64,000 nt of DNA from UBA4636 sp963650915 (GTDB lineage Bacteria > Bacillota > Clostridia > Christensenellales > Borkfalkiaceae): NCBI GenBank assembly GCA_963650915.1, contig CAVJMJ010000007.1:21001-85000 (forward strand), given 5' to 3'. The notes under the pieces were generated by a model that was not told the origin of the DNA, made no database searches, and saw only the letters and a program-made list of their open reading frames with translations. The position numbers and the translations under genes were made by a program. Positions 33,838 through 41,801 of the stretch are shown piece by piece; within the stretch, counting starts at the first letter, position 1, and each line of letters starts with the position of its first letter.

Positions 33838-34742
33838 TGACCGACATCATCATAATAGGGGCGGGTACCGCCGGTATGACGGCAGCGGTTTACGCTTTAA
33901 GAAATAACAAAACCGTTTTGATACTCGAATCGACTTCGATCGGCGGACAGATTGCCTTTTCCCCCAAAGTGGAAAACTTTCCCTCCTACACCTCGATATC
34001 GGGAAGCGACTTTTCAAACAGACTTTTCGAGCAGGTTTTAACACTCGGCGCGTCGTTTGAACTCGAAACGGTTACGGCAATCGTCAAAAAGGAAGACGGT
34101 AACTTTATCGTCGGCACCGACGTTTGCGAACACGAAGCAAAAGCGGTAATTATCGCCAACGGCGTAAAGCAAAAACATTTGCCTTTCGAGTCGGAAACAA
34201 GGCTTTTAGGGCACGGCGTGTATTACTGCGCCATTTGCGACGGGGCTTTTTACAAGGGAAAAGAAGTCGCCGTAATCGGCGACGGTAACACCGCTTTGCA
34301 ATCTGCGATTTTGTTGTCGTCCATTTGTTCCAAAGTTTACGTTTTAACCCTTACCGACAAATATTTCGGCGATCAAAGTTTGATAGACGATTTATATAAA
34401 ACTCAAAATATCGTTACCGTACCAAATACTTCGGTTACCGATTTTTTGGGCGACACCGAACTTAGCGGTATAAAAATGATTCGTGAGGGAAAAGAAGAAG
34501 TTCTTTCCGTTCCCGCGGTTTTCGTCGCGATAGGGCAAATTCCCGATAACGAAAAATTCAAAAACGTCGTAACGCTTACCAAAGAAGGGTATATACAAGC
34601 CAACGAAAAAACGGAAACTTCCACCTCCGGCGTTTTTGCGGCGGGCGACACGAGAAACAAAGAACTCCGTCAACTTGCTACCGCGGTATCCGACGGCGCT
34701 GTTGCCGCAATGAAGGCTATCGAATACGTTCGTAAAGGCTAA
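33837..34742 (+). CDS. trxB: Thioredoxin reductase-like flavoprotein
   Basis: An FAD/NAD(P)H disulfide reductase. FAD motif IIIGAGTAGMTAAVYA (about residues 4-19), redox centre CAICDGAF (CxxC), the NADPH motif VIGDGNTALQSA and the C-terminal FAD motif GVFAAGDTRNKELRQ are in the order of TrxB. The 301-residue length is typical. The one-base overlap with nrdD makes it a translationally coupled partner, and it probably reduces the CPKC redoxin domain fused to NrdD. Which redoxin it serves is inference. Confidence 0.92.
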   Translation: MTDIIIIGAGTAGMTAAVYALRNNKTVLILESTSIGGQIAFSPKVENFPSYTSISGSDFSNRLFEQVLTLGASFELETVTAIVKKEDGNFIVGTDVCEHEAKAVIIANGVKQKHLPFESETRLLGHGVYYCAICDGAFYKGKEVAVIGDGNTALQSAILLSSICSKVYVLTLTDKYFGDQSLIDDLYKTQNIVTVPNTSVTDFLGDTELSGIKMIREGKEEVLSVPAVFVAIGQIPDNEKFKNVVTLTKEGYIQANEKTETSTSGVFAAGDTRNKELRQLATAVSDGAVAAMKAIEYVRKG

Positions 34743-34813
34743 TTTTTCAGCAGTACCGATTTTGCGTTAAAAATTAGTAAACGAGTTACCCTTTTACGGG
34801 TTTTGACTCTTAA

Positions 34814-34853
34814 AAAAAGACTTTCGCATCGTTTTTTTTGCGAAAGTCTTTTT
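34814..34853. terminator. Bidirectional terminator between trxB and the antiporter
   Basis: AAAAAGACTTTCGCA / TGCGAAAGTCTTTTT with a short loop and A/T tracts on both sides. It lies between two convergent genes. Confidence 0.85.
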
Positions 34854-34934
34854 GTTTTTGCGTAAGTTTTTAAAGTTTTTACAGAACGTAAAAATTCTTT
34901 AAAAACTTCTTTATTAAATATTGTTAAGAAAACT

Positions 34935-36158
34935 TTATTGAGCGTTTTCGGTTTTTTTATTCTTTTTAGGCGGAATTGCAATTTCACCTGCTTTTTCGAG
35001 TGCCATCTTGGTAAGAAGGGGACCTACGAGTTCGTAAACGAGTGTTGCCGACAAAACGACCGTCGTTATCGTGTCGGAATATGCGGGAAGGTCGCTTACA
35101 ACCACTTGCGCCATACCTATTGCAACGCCCGCTTGCGGTAAAAGAGTAAACCCGAGGTATTTTTTTACGTTCGGTTCGGATTTTGCAAGGGTTGCACCGA
35201 GTGCCGCTCCGCCGTATTTACCGAGTGATCTCGATACGAGATAGACGATGCCGACTATACCGACCGACAACAAAATTCTTACGTTAAGTTGCGCGCCGGA
35301 AATTACGAAGAACAAAACGTAAAGGGGATGAGCCCAACGGTCGTAAGCGTCCATTACCGGTTCTGTGTGGATATCGAAGTTGCAATATATCGCGCCTATC
35401 ATCATGCAAAGAAGAAGACTTGAAAGGTTCAGCCACTTTGAAAGCGCAACGCCTACGAAGATACATATTATTATAATCGTAAGCCTGTTTGCTCTCGAAC
35501 GGAAGATCTTTACACCGCCCGCAACGACGAAGCCGAGTGCCGCGCCGATAACGAGAGATAAGCCGATTTCTTTAAGCGGTTCGAGTATGACCGTTGCGGA
35601 AAAACCCGTACCGTTTGCAATAGTTTGCGACACGGCGAGGGAAATCGAGAATATCATAAGGCCTATTGCGTCGTCGATTGCAACCACGGGTAAAAGGGTA
35701 TCGGTTACGGGACCTTTCGCATTATATTGGTGAACGACGAGCAAAGTCGCCGCCGGTGCCGTTGCCGTTGCGATTGCTCCCATTACGAAAACGACGGGGA
35801 GTTCTATCACTTTGCAAAAATACAAAACGAGCATCGCAAGGTCAACGAGTATAGCCGTAGAAACCGCTTGAACGACGGTTATTATAAAAACGCCTTTCCC
35901 GAGGGTTTTAAGGTGCGAAACCTTAAAGCAAAACCCGATTGAAAAGGCTATGAAACCGAGGGCGATTTCGGTAAGCAAACCGAACGACGATAACAAATTT
36001 TCATCGATAAGCCCGAAAGTATAAGGGCTTAAAATAAGACCTGCGATAAGATAAGCCGTAACGTTAGGCAAATGTACGAGATTGCAAAACCTCGTCATTA
36101 CGATGCCGAGAGCCATTAAGGCTGCAAGCGACAACAAAAGAACGACCGTTTCTGGCAT
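34935..36158 (-). CDS. Cation:proton antiporter, CPA2 family
   Basis: A 407-residue membrane protein with about 12-13 hydrophobic segments. MGAIATATAPAATLLVVHQY and LLPVVAIDDAIGLMIFSISLA, with the paired-Asp-type motif (VVAIDD), mark Na+/H+ or K+/H+ exchangers of the CPA2 group. There is no C-terminal TrkA domain. I chose ATG 36158 because AAGGAG lies 6-7 nt before it; an upstream in-frame codon at 36173 has no such site. The last residues are lysine-rich. Ion specificity cannot be told. Confidence 0.88.
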   Translation of the reverse strand: MPETVVLLLSLAALMALGIVMTRFCNLVHLPNVTAYLIAGLILSPYTFGLIDENLLSSFGLLTEIALGFIAFSIGFCFKVSHLKTLGKGVFIITVVQAVSTAILVDLAMLVLYFCKVIELPVVFVMGAIATATAPAATLLVVHQYNAKGPVTDTLLPVVAIDDAIGLMIFSISLAVSQTIANGTGFSATVILEPLKEIGLSLVIGAALGFVVAGGVKIFRSRANRLTIIIICIFVGVALSKWLNLSSLLLCMMIGAIYCNFDIHTEPVMDAYDRWAHPLYVLFFVISGAQLNVRILLSVGIVGIVYLVSRSLGKYGGAALGATLAKSEPNVKKYLGFTLLPQAGVAIGMAQVVVSDLPAYSDTITTVVLSATLVYELVGPLLTKMALEKAGEIAIPPKKNKKTENAQ

Positions 36159-36344
36159 ATAAAACTCCTTCAAAAAATGGCTCTATGAGCCGATTAACAC
36201 TGATTTTCTCTTTCCGATAGCGTATTGTAGTCCCTTTTTTTATAAAATGCAACAAAATTTCGGGGTAAAATTAAAAAAACGGGCGAAAAATCGACGTATA
36301 GGCGGACAATTTAAAAAATTTTTTGATAATTTTTGTATAAATAC

Positions 36345-36373
36345 TTGATATTTCTATTTTTTTGTTATATAAT
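36345..36373 (+). promoter_or_regulatory. Sigma-A promoter of the acidic protein gene
   Basis: TTGATA (36345-36350), 17 bp, TATAAT (36368-36373). Between here and the antiporter start are two degenerate dispersed-element traces (36179-36195 and 36291-36307). Confidence 0.8.
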
Positions 36374-36438
36374 ACTAATCGTGTAGGAGTTTATCTAAAC
36401 TTTAACCGTCATATTTCACGTTGAAGAGGTTTAAAATT

Positions 36439-37254
36439 ATGGAAGGCGAAATGAAGAGAAAATTTTTAGCTATAATCGAAGAGCTTGAAGTCGATAACGA
36501 CGGATATGCGGTCGTTCCCGAAATCGTAGAAGAGGAGCCTTCCGTAGCAACAGAAACCGAACCTATGGCGATTGAAACCGAACCCGTGGTTGTCGAAGCC
36601 GAACCCGCCGTGGTTGAGGACGAACCCGTGGTCGTCGAAGCCGAAACACTTTCCGCGGAGACTACGGAAGAAAAAACGCCGTCGGCGGAGGTTGCCGCAA
36701 CGATAGACAATATCGGAGAGGTTCCCGCTCCCAAATACGTCAACAAGAACTTTGCGCAAAAGATGATGCTTGCCGACGAAGTAATTCAAGACAGATACGA
36801 CGAAATCAAGAATTACGCTTTAAGGTTCAAAAAACTTAAAGCAAGAATTTCCAAGAAGTTCGAGTCTATAAACCAAGGGCGTTTGCAATTCGTCAAAATT
36901 TCCGTTGCGGGCAAAACTTTAAAACTTTATCTCAACATGGATATCTCCGAAGTAGATCCCAAGTTCAGATGTAAAGACATGCACGACAAAGTTACATACG
37001 AAACCGTTCCCGTAATGCTTCGTATTAAATCCGGTCGTGCGGTCAGATACGCTAAGATATTAATCGATCAGTGCGCGGCTAAATACGGCTTGGTCGAAAA
37101 CAAGAAGTTCCAAGAAGTCGACGCAATGAAGGTCGTTGAAGACTTCCTTGCCGAAAGAGAGGCAAAAAAACTTGCCAAACCCGACGACGAAGGCGATTTG
37201 GAGAACGACGAGGTTATGGAAGAAACCGCAGTAGCGGAAGATACCCAAGAATAA
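36439..37254 (+). CDS. Unknown acidic protein with Glu-Pro-Val repeat region and a conserved-looking basic domain
   Basis: This 271-residue cytosolic protein belongs to no family I recognise. Residues ~20-75 are low complexity, with repeated acidic E-P and V-V-E-A-E-P units. A folded-looking domain follows (about 95-225): an alpha-helical basic part (YDEIKNYALRFKKLKARISKKF), then beta-rich LQFVKISVAGKTLKLYLNMD and YETVPVMLRIKSGRAVRYAKILID. The C-terminus is again acidic. No signal or membrane segment is present. I chose ATG 36439 from the AGAGG spacing. It is a single gene with its own promoter and terminator. Confidence 0.75.
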   Translation: MEGEMKRKFLAIIEELEVDNDGYAVVPEIVEEEPSVATETEPMAIETEPVVVEAEPAVVEDEPVVVEAETLSAETTEEKTPSAEVAATIDNIGEVPAPKYVNKNFAQKMMLADEVIQDRYDEIKNYALRFKKLKARISKKFESINQGRLQFVKISVAGKTLKLYLNMDISEVDPKFRCKDMHDKVTYETVPVMLRIKSGRAVRYAKILIDQCAAKYGLVENKKFQEVDAMKVVEDFLAEREAKKLAKPDDEGDLENDEVMEETAVAEDTQE

Positions 37255-37283
37255 TTTGACACTATTCGAAGCAATTCGACAAA

Positions 37284-37316
37284 ACGGGTGCATTTTTCGT
37301 GCACCCGTTTACTTTA
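37284..37316 (+). terminator. Terminator of the acidic protein gene
   Basis: ACGGGTGCA / TGCACCCGT with a TTTTTCG loop, followed by a T-rich tail. Confidence 0.8.
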
Positions 37317-37437
37317 TTTCGTGTTTTTCCGTTTTACGATATCATAAATTAAAAAAACGCGGGAGAAAGTTCAAAAATGGCGGATGAAATCCCCGATATT
37401 TTGCAATTAAAAAATTGCCGAAAGCAAATAAAAACGC

Positions 37438-37466
37438 TTGACATACGGGTTATAATATAGTACAAT
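37438..37466 (+). promoter_or_regulatory. Sigma-A promoter of the rpmG-secE-nusG operon
   Basis: TTGACA (37438-37443), 17 bp, TACAAT (37461-37466), ~50 bp before rpmG. Confidence 0.85.
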
Positions 37467-37514
37467 ATTTTAGCATCTCGAATGGGGTGTTAATTTTTTA
37501 GGAAGGCAAATACT

Positions 37515-37676
37515 ATGGCAAAGGGTGTAAGAACAAGAATTACGTTGGCATGCACGGAATGCAATCAAAGGAATTACGACGTGTATAAAAACAAAAAGAA
37601 CACTCCGGACAGAATCGAGCTTAGCAAATATTGCCCGTTCTGCAAAAAGCATACTCAACACAAAGAAACGAAGTAA
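37515..37676 (+). CDS. rpmG: Ribosomal protein L33 (zinc-binding type)
   Basis: A 53-residue large-subunit protein: MAKGVRTRITLACTECNQRN, then YCPFCKKHTQHKETK. Both CxxC knuckles are present, so this is the zinc-containing C+ form. TTAGGAAGG precedes the ATG. It heads the secE-nusG operon, as in many Bacillota. The tRNA-Trp gene often found between rpmG and secE is absent. Confidence 0.97.
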   Translation: MAKGVRTRITLACTECNQRNYDVYKNKKNTPDRIELSKYCPFCKKHTQHKETK

Positions 37677-37722
37677 TTTCGTCTGCTTTTATGCTCCCTT
37701 AAGGGGGTTTTCGAGGTGAATC

Positions 37723-37980
37723 ATGAAAGATAATAAGAAACAAGTCGATAAACCGGTTAAAAAAAATAATAAGCCCGACTTTTTCGCAAGAATGGGTCGT
37801 TGGTTTAAAACGAAATTTTCCGGAATGGTTTCAGAACTTAAAAAAGTTACTTGGCCTAAATTTTCAAAGGTATTAAAACAAACGGGCGTCGTTATCGCCG
37901 TCGTTTTATTTTTCCTTGTAATCGTTACGGCTATAGACTTCGGTTTAACTGAACTTTTAAAAGTCGTCGCCGGAAAGTAA
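37723..37980 (+). CDS. secE: Preprotein translocase subunit SecE
   Basis: Small essential subunit clamping SecY. The 85-residue length includes the SecE signature SELKKVTWPKFSKVLKQT followed by one membrane helix (VVIAVVLFFLVIVTAIDFGL). The N-terminal 30 residues are basic and variable. GAGGTG lies before the ATG. nusG starts 12 bp later. Confidence 0.97.
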   Translation: MKDNKKQVDKPVKKNNKPDFFARMGRWFKTKFSGMVSELKKVTWPKFSKVLKQTGVVIAVVLFFLVIVTAIDFGLTELLKVVAGK

Positions 37981-37992
37981 TAGGTGTTTTAA

Positions 37993-38526
37993 ATGAGCGC
38001 TGAAAATGCAAAATGGTATGTTCTTCATACCTATTCCGGTTACGAGGCAATCGTCGAAGAGGGTTTAAAGAGGCTTATTGAAAACAATAACCTCGGCGAC
38101 ACGATTTACGAAATCAGAATTCCCGAAGAAGAAACCATCGAGGAAAAAGACGGTAAGAAGAAGTTCGTAAAGAGAAAGAAGTTTCCTACCTACGTCTTTT
38201 TAAAAATGGTTTACAATAACGATCTTTGGTTTTTGATTACCAATACTCGTGGCGTAACCGGCTTCGTCGGGCCTATGGGGCGTCCCGCTCCGCTTTCTCC
38301 GGACGAGGTTAAACGTTTGCGTCTTGACGACTGGGTGGAAAACATCGATATCAAAGTCGGCGATAACGTAAGAATCGTTTCGGGCGCACTTGCGGGTATG
38401 GTCGGTACGATTGAAGATCTTCAACCGGAAAACCAGAAGGCGAGTGTTAAAGTGGAAGTATTCGGCAGGGAAACCAACGTCGAATTAAGCTTTATAGAAC
38501 TCGAAAGGGTTAACGAAGAAAACTAA
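37993..38526 (+). CDS. nusG: Transcription termination/antitermination factor NusG
   Basis: Binds RNA polymerase and couples it with the ribosome. The 177-residue protein has the NGN domain (WYVLHTYSGYEAIVEEGLKR at the start, PTYVFLKM, TRGVTGFVG) and the C-terminal KOW domain (VRIVSGALAGMVGTIEDL). It forms a tight operon with secE, and AGGTG precedes the ATG. Confidence 0.98.
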   Translation: MSAENAKWYVLHTYSGYEAIVEEGLKRLIENNNLGDTIYEIRIPEEETIEEKDGKKKFVKRKKFPTYVFLKMVYNNDLWFLITNTRGVTGFVGPMGRPAPLSPDEVKRLRLDDWVENIDIKVGDNVRIVSGALAGMVGTIEDLQPENQKASVKVEVFGRETNVELSFIELERVNEEN

Positions 38527-38558
38527 ATAGTAGGTTTTAATTTTATTTTCGATTCCCT

Positions 38559-38602
38559 TGCGCGCGCGTATGCGTGCGCTATCAATATATATATATATAT
38601 AA
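38559..38602. other. Alternating purine-pyrimidine tract plus AT microsatellite between nusG and rplK
   Basis: Bases 38559-38579 alternate strictly between pyrimidine and purine, mostly CG steps (a Z-DNA-prone tract). They also fold as a 7 bp hairpin with a TATG loop. An (AT)8 run follows at 38585-38600. The 187 bp gap precedes the rplK ribosome site GGAGG and may include an L11 leader, which I cannot identify. Confidence 0.6.
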
Positions 38603-38713
38603 TAAGATAAATTGTCTGAATCGCTTTCGAAAGGTTTTTCGTAAGCGTTTGTGGGAGAGGCGTTAAATTTTTTTTACTGGCGCCTTGCTATACCACGTAT
38701 ATGGAGGTAAGTT

Positions 38714-39139
38714 ATGGCAAAAAAAGTTACGGCTGTTGTTAAGCTTCAATTACCCGCCGCTAAAGCAACTCCGGGCCCACCCGTAGGTTCCACGCTTGGT
38801 CCTTACGGTATTAACATTCCGGGCTTTACTAAGGAATTCAATGCGAAGACTCAAAATCAAGCAGGTCTCATTATTCCTGTAGTAATTACCATTTATCAGG
38901 ATCGTTCGTTCACGTTTATTCTCAAGACGCCGCCCGCACCCGTTCTGATCAAAAAAGCCTGCGGTTTGGAATCCGCAAGTGCGACTCCCAACAAAGTCAA
39001 GGTAGCAAAGCTTACCAAGGCTCAGGTTGAAGAAATCGCTAAGGTCAAGATGGTTGACACCAATGCCGCTTCTTTGGAAGCTTGCATGAGCATGATATCG
39101 GGTACTGCTCGCAGTATGGGTATCACCGTCGAGGAATAA
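38714..39139 (+). CDS. rplK: Ribosomal protein L11
   Basis: The 141-residue large-subunit protein binds the GTPase-associated rRNA. VKLQLPAAKATPGPPVGSTLGPYGINI is the canonical N-terminus with its Pro-rich linker, and the C-terminal rRNA-binding domain ends in MSMISGTARSMGITV. ATGGAGG precedes the start, and rplA follows 56 bp later. Confidence 0.99.
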   Translation: MAKKVTAVVKLQLPAAKATPGPPVGSTLGPYGINIPGFTKEFNAKTQNQAGLIIPVVITIYQDRSFTFILKTPPAPVLIKKACGLESASATPNKVKVAKLTKAQVEEIAKVKMVDTNAASLEACMSMISGTARSMGITVEE

Positions 39140-39195
39140 TTATATAGGTGGGAGGGCATATTTTGCCCGTTTAACCACGAGGAGGATTTAATTTT

Positions 39196-39885
39196 ATGAA
39201 ATACGGCAAAAAATACGTTGACAGCAAAAAGTCTTACGACCGTTCAAAAGCATATGAAATCGGCGAAGCGGTAGATCTCGTTTTATCGACCGCAAAAGCC
39301 AAATTCGACGAAACCATCGAACTTCACGTCAGATTGGGCGTTGATCCGAAACAAGCCGACCAACAGGTCAGAGGCGTTTTGGTTCTTCCTAACGGTACGG
39401 GTAAGTCGGTAAAGGTTTTGGTTATCGCTAAAGGCGAAAAAGCAGACGCGGCAACCGCTGCCGGTGCCGATTACGTCGGTGCGGAAGAAATGGTCGCAAA
39501 AATCCAAAAAGAAAACTGGTTCGATTTCGATGTTGTTATTACCACTCCCGATATGATGGGCGTTGTAGGTAGAATCGGTAAACTTTTAGGTCCTAAAGGC
39601 TTGATGCCTAACCCGAAGTCCGGTACCGTTACCATGGACGTTCAAAAAGCCATTCACGACGTTAAAGCAGGTAAAGTCGAATACAGACTCGATAAATCCG
39701 CTATTATTCACTGCCCCATCGGCAAAAAGTCTTTCGGCAAAGAAAAACTTGTCGAAAACTACACCGCTTTATACGAAGCAATCGTTAAAGCAAAACCTGC
39801 CGCAGCCAAAGGTCAATACGTTAAGTCGGTCAACTTGGCTTCCACTATGGGTCCCGGCGTAAAAGTTCTTAACAAAAACATATAA
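39196..39885 (+). CDS. rplA: Ribosomal protein L1
   Basis: The 229-residue L1-stalk protein, in many bacteria also the translational repressor of its own operon. KYGKKYVDSKKSYD at the start, FDETIELHVRLGVDPKQADQQVRG and the signature DMMGVVGRIGKLLGPKGLMPNPKSGTV are standard. GAGGAGG precedes the ATG. Confidence 0.99.
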   Translation: MKYGKKYVDSKKSYDRSKAYEIGEAVDLVLSTAKAKFDETIELHVRLGVDPKQADQQVRGVLVLPNGTGKSVKVLVIAKGEKADAATAAGADYVGAEEMVAKIQKENWFDFDVVITTPDMMGVVGRIGKLLGPKGLMPNPKSGTVTMDVQKAIHDVKAGKVEYRLDKSAIIHCPIGKKSFGKEKLVENYTALYEAIVKAKPAAAKGQYVKSVNLASTMGPGVKVLNKNI

Positions 39886-39939
39886 TCGCAGTGAATTTAT
39901 TTGACTATACGGCAAAGTTTTGCTAAAATAGTCATGTTA

Positions 39940-40057
39940 AAACAAAATAGCCGAAGAAAGCCGGTTCTAAGCTCGATTATCGGGCACCTGCCGAGGTACA
40001 TTTTCAGACGTATGTGCTATTTACGCCTTTGCTGTACACTCGGCGAAGGCGTTTTTT
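39940..40057 (+). promoter_or_regulatory. Ribosomal protein L10 leader with attenuator-like terminator
   Basis: The rplA-rplJ gap contains the hallmark CACCTGCCGAGGTACA and a preceding AGCCGAAGAAAGCCGG helix, matching the L10 leader RNA to which L10(L12)4 binds for feedback. At its 3' end ACGCCTT (40023-40029) pairs with AAGGCGT (40046-40052), followed by TTTTT, an intrinsic terminator that would be controlled by L10 binding. rplJ starts ~40 nt later. Confidence 0.85.
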
Positions 40058-40093
40058 CGTGCCACATCAAATAAATATAGGAGGATAACCATC

Positions 40094-40615
40094 TTGTCGG
40101 CAAATATTGAAAACAAGAAGCAAATTGTTGAAGATATCAAGACTGAAATTCAGAACGCCAAAAGCGTAGTTTTCGTAAACTATAAAGGTCTTACCGTCAG
40201 TGAAGATACGGAATTCCGTACCGCTTTCCGTAAAGCCAACTGCAAGTACCAGGTTTTAAAGAACACTATGGTAAGAAAGGCATTTAACGAACTTGGTATC
40301 ACTTGCTTTGACGAAGACTTAAACGGTCCTACAGCCGTTGCTTTCGGTAGCGACGAAACCGCAGCCGCAAAAGTCGTAGTAGAAGCATGCAAAAAGTATA
40401 ACGATAAAATCTCGGTAAAGAGCGCGTATGTTGACGGCGCTTATATCGACGTTAAAGGCGTACAGGCATTATCCGCTATGCCCTCTAAAGAAGAACTCAT
40501 CGCAAAGATGCTCGGTTCCATGCAAGCGCCTATCTCCGGCTTTGTCGGAGCTTTATCCGGTATTACGCGCAAGTTAGTAATCGCGCTTAACGCCGTTGCG
40601 GAAAAGAAAGCCTAA
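40094..40615 (+). CDS. rplJ: Ribosomal protein L10 (TTG start)
   Basis: The 173-residue stalk-base protein that carries the L7/L12 dimers. NIENKKQIVEDIKTEIQNAKSVVFVNYKGLTV is the typical start, and the C-terminal helix binds L7/L12. The start is TTG at 40094, because AGGAGG (40079-40084) is 9 nt upstream and no ATG is available; a weak start fits tight control of the protein. Confidence 0.97.
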   Translation: MSANIENKKQIVEDIKTEIQNAKSVVFVNYKGLTVSEDTEFRTAFRKANCKYQVLKNTMVRKAFNELGITCFDEDLNGPTAVAFGSDETAAAKVVVEACKKYNDKISVKSAYVDGAYIDVKGVQALSAMPSKEELIAKMLGSMQAPISGFVGALSGITRKLVIALNAVAEKKA

Positions 40616-40660
40616 AAAAATCAAAAAATTTAAAAACAATATAAACGGAGGAATTTTAAA

Positions 40661-41032
40661 ATGGCTGATATTGCAAAATTTATCGAAGAAGTTAAGAGTA
40701 TGACAGTTTTAGAGCTCAACGAACTCGTTAAAGCTTTAGAAGAAGAATTTGGTGTAAGCGCTGCTGCTCCCGTAGCCGTTGCTGCTGCTCCCGCTGCCGC
40801 TGCTGCTCCCGTTCAGGAAGAAAAGACCGAATTCAACGTAGTATTAAAAGACTTTGGCGCAAACAAGATCGGCGTTATCAAAGTTGTCAGAGAACTCACC
40901 GGTTTAGGCCTTGTTGAAGCTAAGAACATGGTTGAAAAACTCGGCACCGTTAAAGAAGCTGTCGCTAAAGAAGAAGCTGAAAAGATGGTTGCTAAGTTCA
41001 AAGAAGCCGGCGCTACCGCTGTTATGGAATAA
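40661..41032 (+). CDS. rplL: Ribosomal protein L7/L12
   Basis: The 123-residue stalk protein recruiting translation factors. N-terminal dimerisation domain (IAKFIEEVKSMTVLELNELVKALEEEFGV), an Ala/Pro-rich hinge (about residues 34-52), and the C-terminal factor-binding domain (EFNVVLKDFGANKIGVIKVVREL). ACGGAGG lies before the ATG. Codon use is strongly biased, as expected for a highly expressed gene. The usual next gene rpoB does not follow. Confidence 0.99.
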   Translation: MADIAKFIEEVKSMTVLELNELVKALEEEFGVSAAAPVAVAAAPAAAAAPVQEEKTEFNVVLKDFGANKIGVIKVVRELTGLGLVEAKNMVEKLGTVKEAVAKEEAEKMVAKFKEAGATAVME

Positions 41033-41047
41033 TTTCTTAACAAATAA

Positions 41048-41080
41048 AAAATCCGTTGTCATAGGCAACGGTTTTTTTAT
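41048..41080 (+). terminator. Terminator after rplL
   Basis: CCGTTG-TCATAGG-CAACGG with a run of seven T residues, ending the ribosomal operon. Confidence 0.88.
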
Positions 41081-41087
41081 TTTTTGC

Positions 41088-41115
41088 TTGACAATTTATT
41101 TTTAAGTGCTAAAAT
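41088..41115 (+). promoter_or_regulatory. Promoter of the nitroreductase gene
   Basis: TTGACA (41088-41093), 16 bp, TAAAAT (41110-41115). Confidence 0.75.
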
Positions 41116-41170
41116 ATTAACGAAGACGAAAGGACTTTCGTCAAACAATATTTTATAGGAGATATATCTT

Positions 41171-41665
41171 ATGTCGATTTTTAAACGCGTCAGTGTAAGA
41201 GATTTTACCGACGAAAAAGTAACCGATAAACAAATAGAACTTATTTTAAAAGCGGGAATGCAGGCTCCGTCTGCCGTAAACCAACAACCGTGGGAATTTT
41301 TGGTTTGTCGTGATATCGACGCAATAAGAGAATTTTCAAACGTCGGCGGTTTTGCAAGGGCGTTGAAAACGGCAACGGCACTTCTCGTTTTATATTATCG
41401 CGAGGACGTAGGGCATCCTATGTTTACCATGCAGGACATGGGTGCTTGCGCAGAAAACTGTTTGTTGGAAGTTGCCGAATTAAACCTCGGTGCCGTTTGG
41501 ATGGGTATTGCGCCCAAAGAAGAAAGAATGCAACAAGTGGAGTCCGCTTTTGGCAAAATAGACAACGCAAGACCGTTTTGCTTGATTGCCATAGGTCACC
41601 CGCAAGCTCAGCCAAAACAAGTTTCAAGATACGACCAAGCAAAAGTTCACTATTATAAAAAGTAA
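41171..41665 (+). CDS. Nitroreductase-family flavoprotein
   Basis: A 164-residue FMN-dependent NAD(P)H oxidoreductase. SVRDFTDEKVTDKQIELILKAG and APSAVNQQPWEFLV are the FMN-binding start of the family, and MQDMGACAENCLLEVAELNLGAVWMG is the central helix. It is of the small type found in anaerobes. Its natural substrate is unknown. GGAGATAT lies before the ATG. Its terminator is duplicated 3.9 kb downstream. Confidence 0.92.
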   Translation: MSIFKRVSVRDFTDEKVTDKQIELILKAGMQAPSAVNQQPWEFLVCRDIDAIREFSNVGGFARALKTATALLVLYYREDVGHPMFTMQDMGACAENCLLEVAELNLGAVWMGIAPKEERMQQVESAFGKIDNARPFCLIAIGHPQAQPKQVSRYDQAKVHYYKK

Positions 41666-41681
41666 TCTTTGTCCGCATTTT

Positions 41682-41712
41682 TTAAAAAGTGCCCCTATAA
41701 GCCTATTATCGG
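41682..41712. repeat. Dispersed palindromic element, copy k (degenerate)
   Basis: AAAAAGTGCCCCTATAAGCC then TATTATCGG, after the nitroreductase stop and just before direct repeat copy 1. Confidence 0.5.
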
Positions 41713-41713
41713 T

Positions 41714-41801
41714 ACTTTTTGTCTGTTATAAAAAGCAAAAACCCTTCGGGATTTCCCGAAGGGTTAAACTTTTTTTTGTTTTTTATTTTTAACCGCGCAA
41801 G
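41714..41801. repeat. Direct repeat copy 1 (left edge of the secreted-protein module), includes a terminator
   Basis: This starts ACTTTTTGTCTGTTATAAAA and contains the hairpin AACCCTTCGGG/CCCGAAGGGTT (41740-41765) plus a T-rich tail. About 85 bp match the copy at 45636-45722 with only a few differences (one substitution in the hairpin, one-base slips in the T tract). Confidence 0.92.

Noticed and set aside
37677..37722. tRNA-Trp between rpmG and secE
   Set aside because: The gap is only 46 bp and has no tRNA fold.
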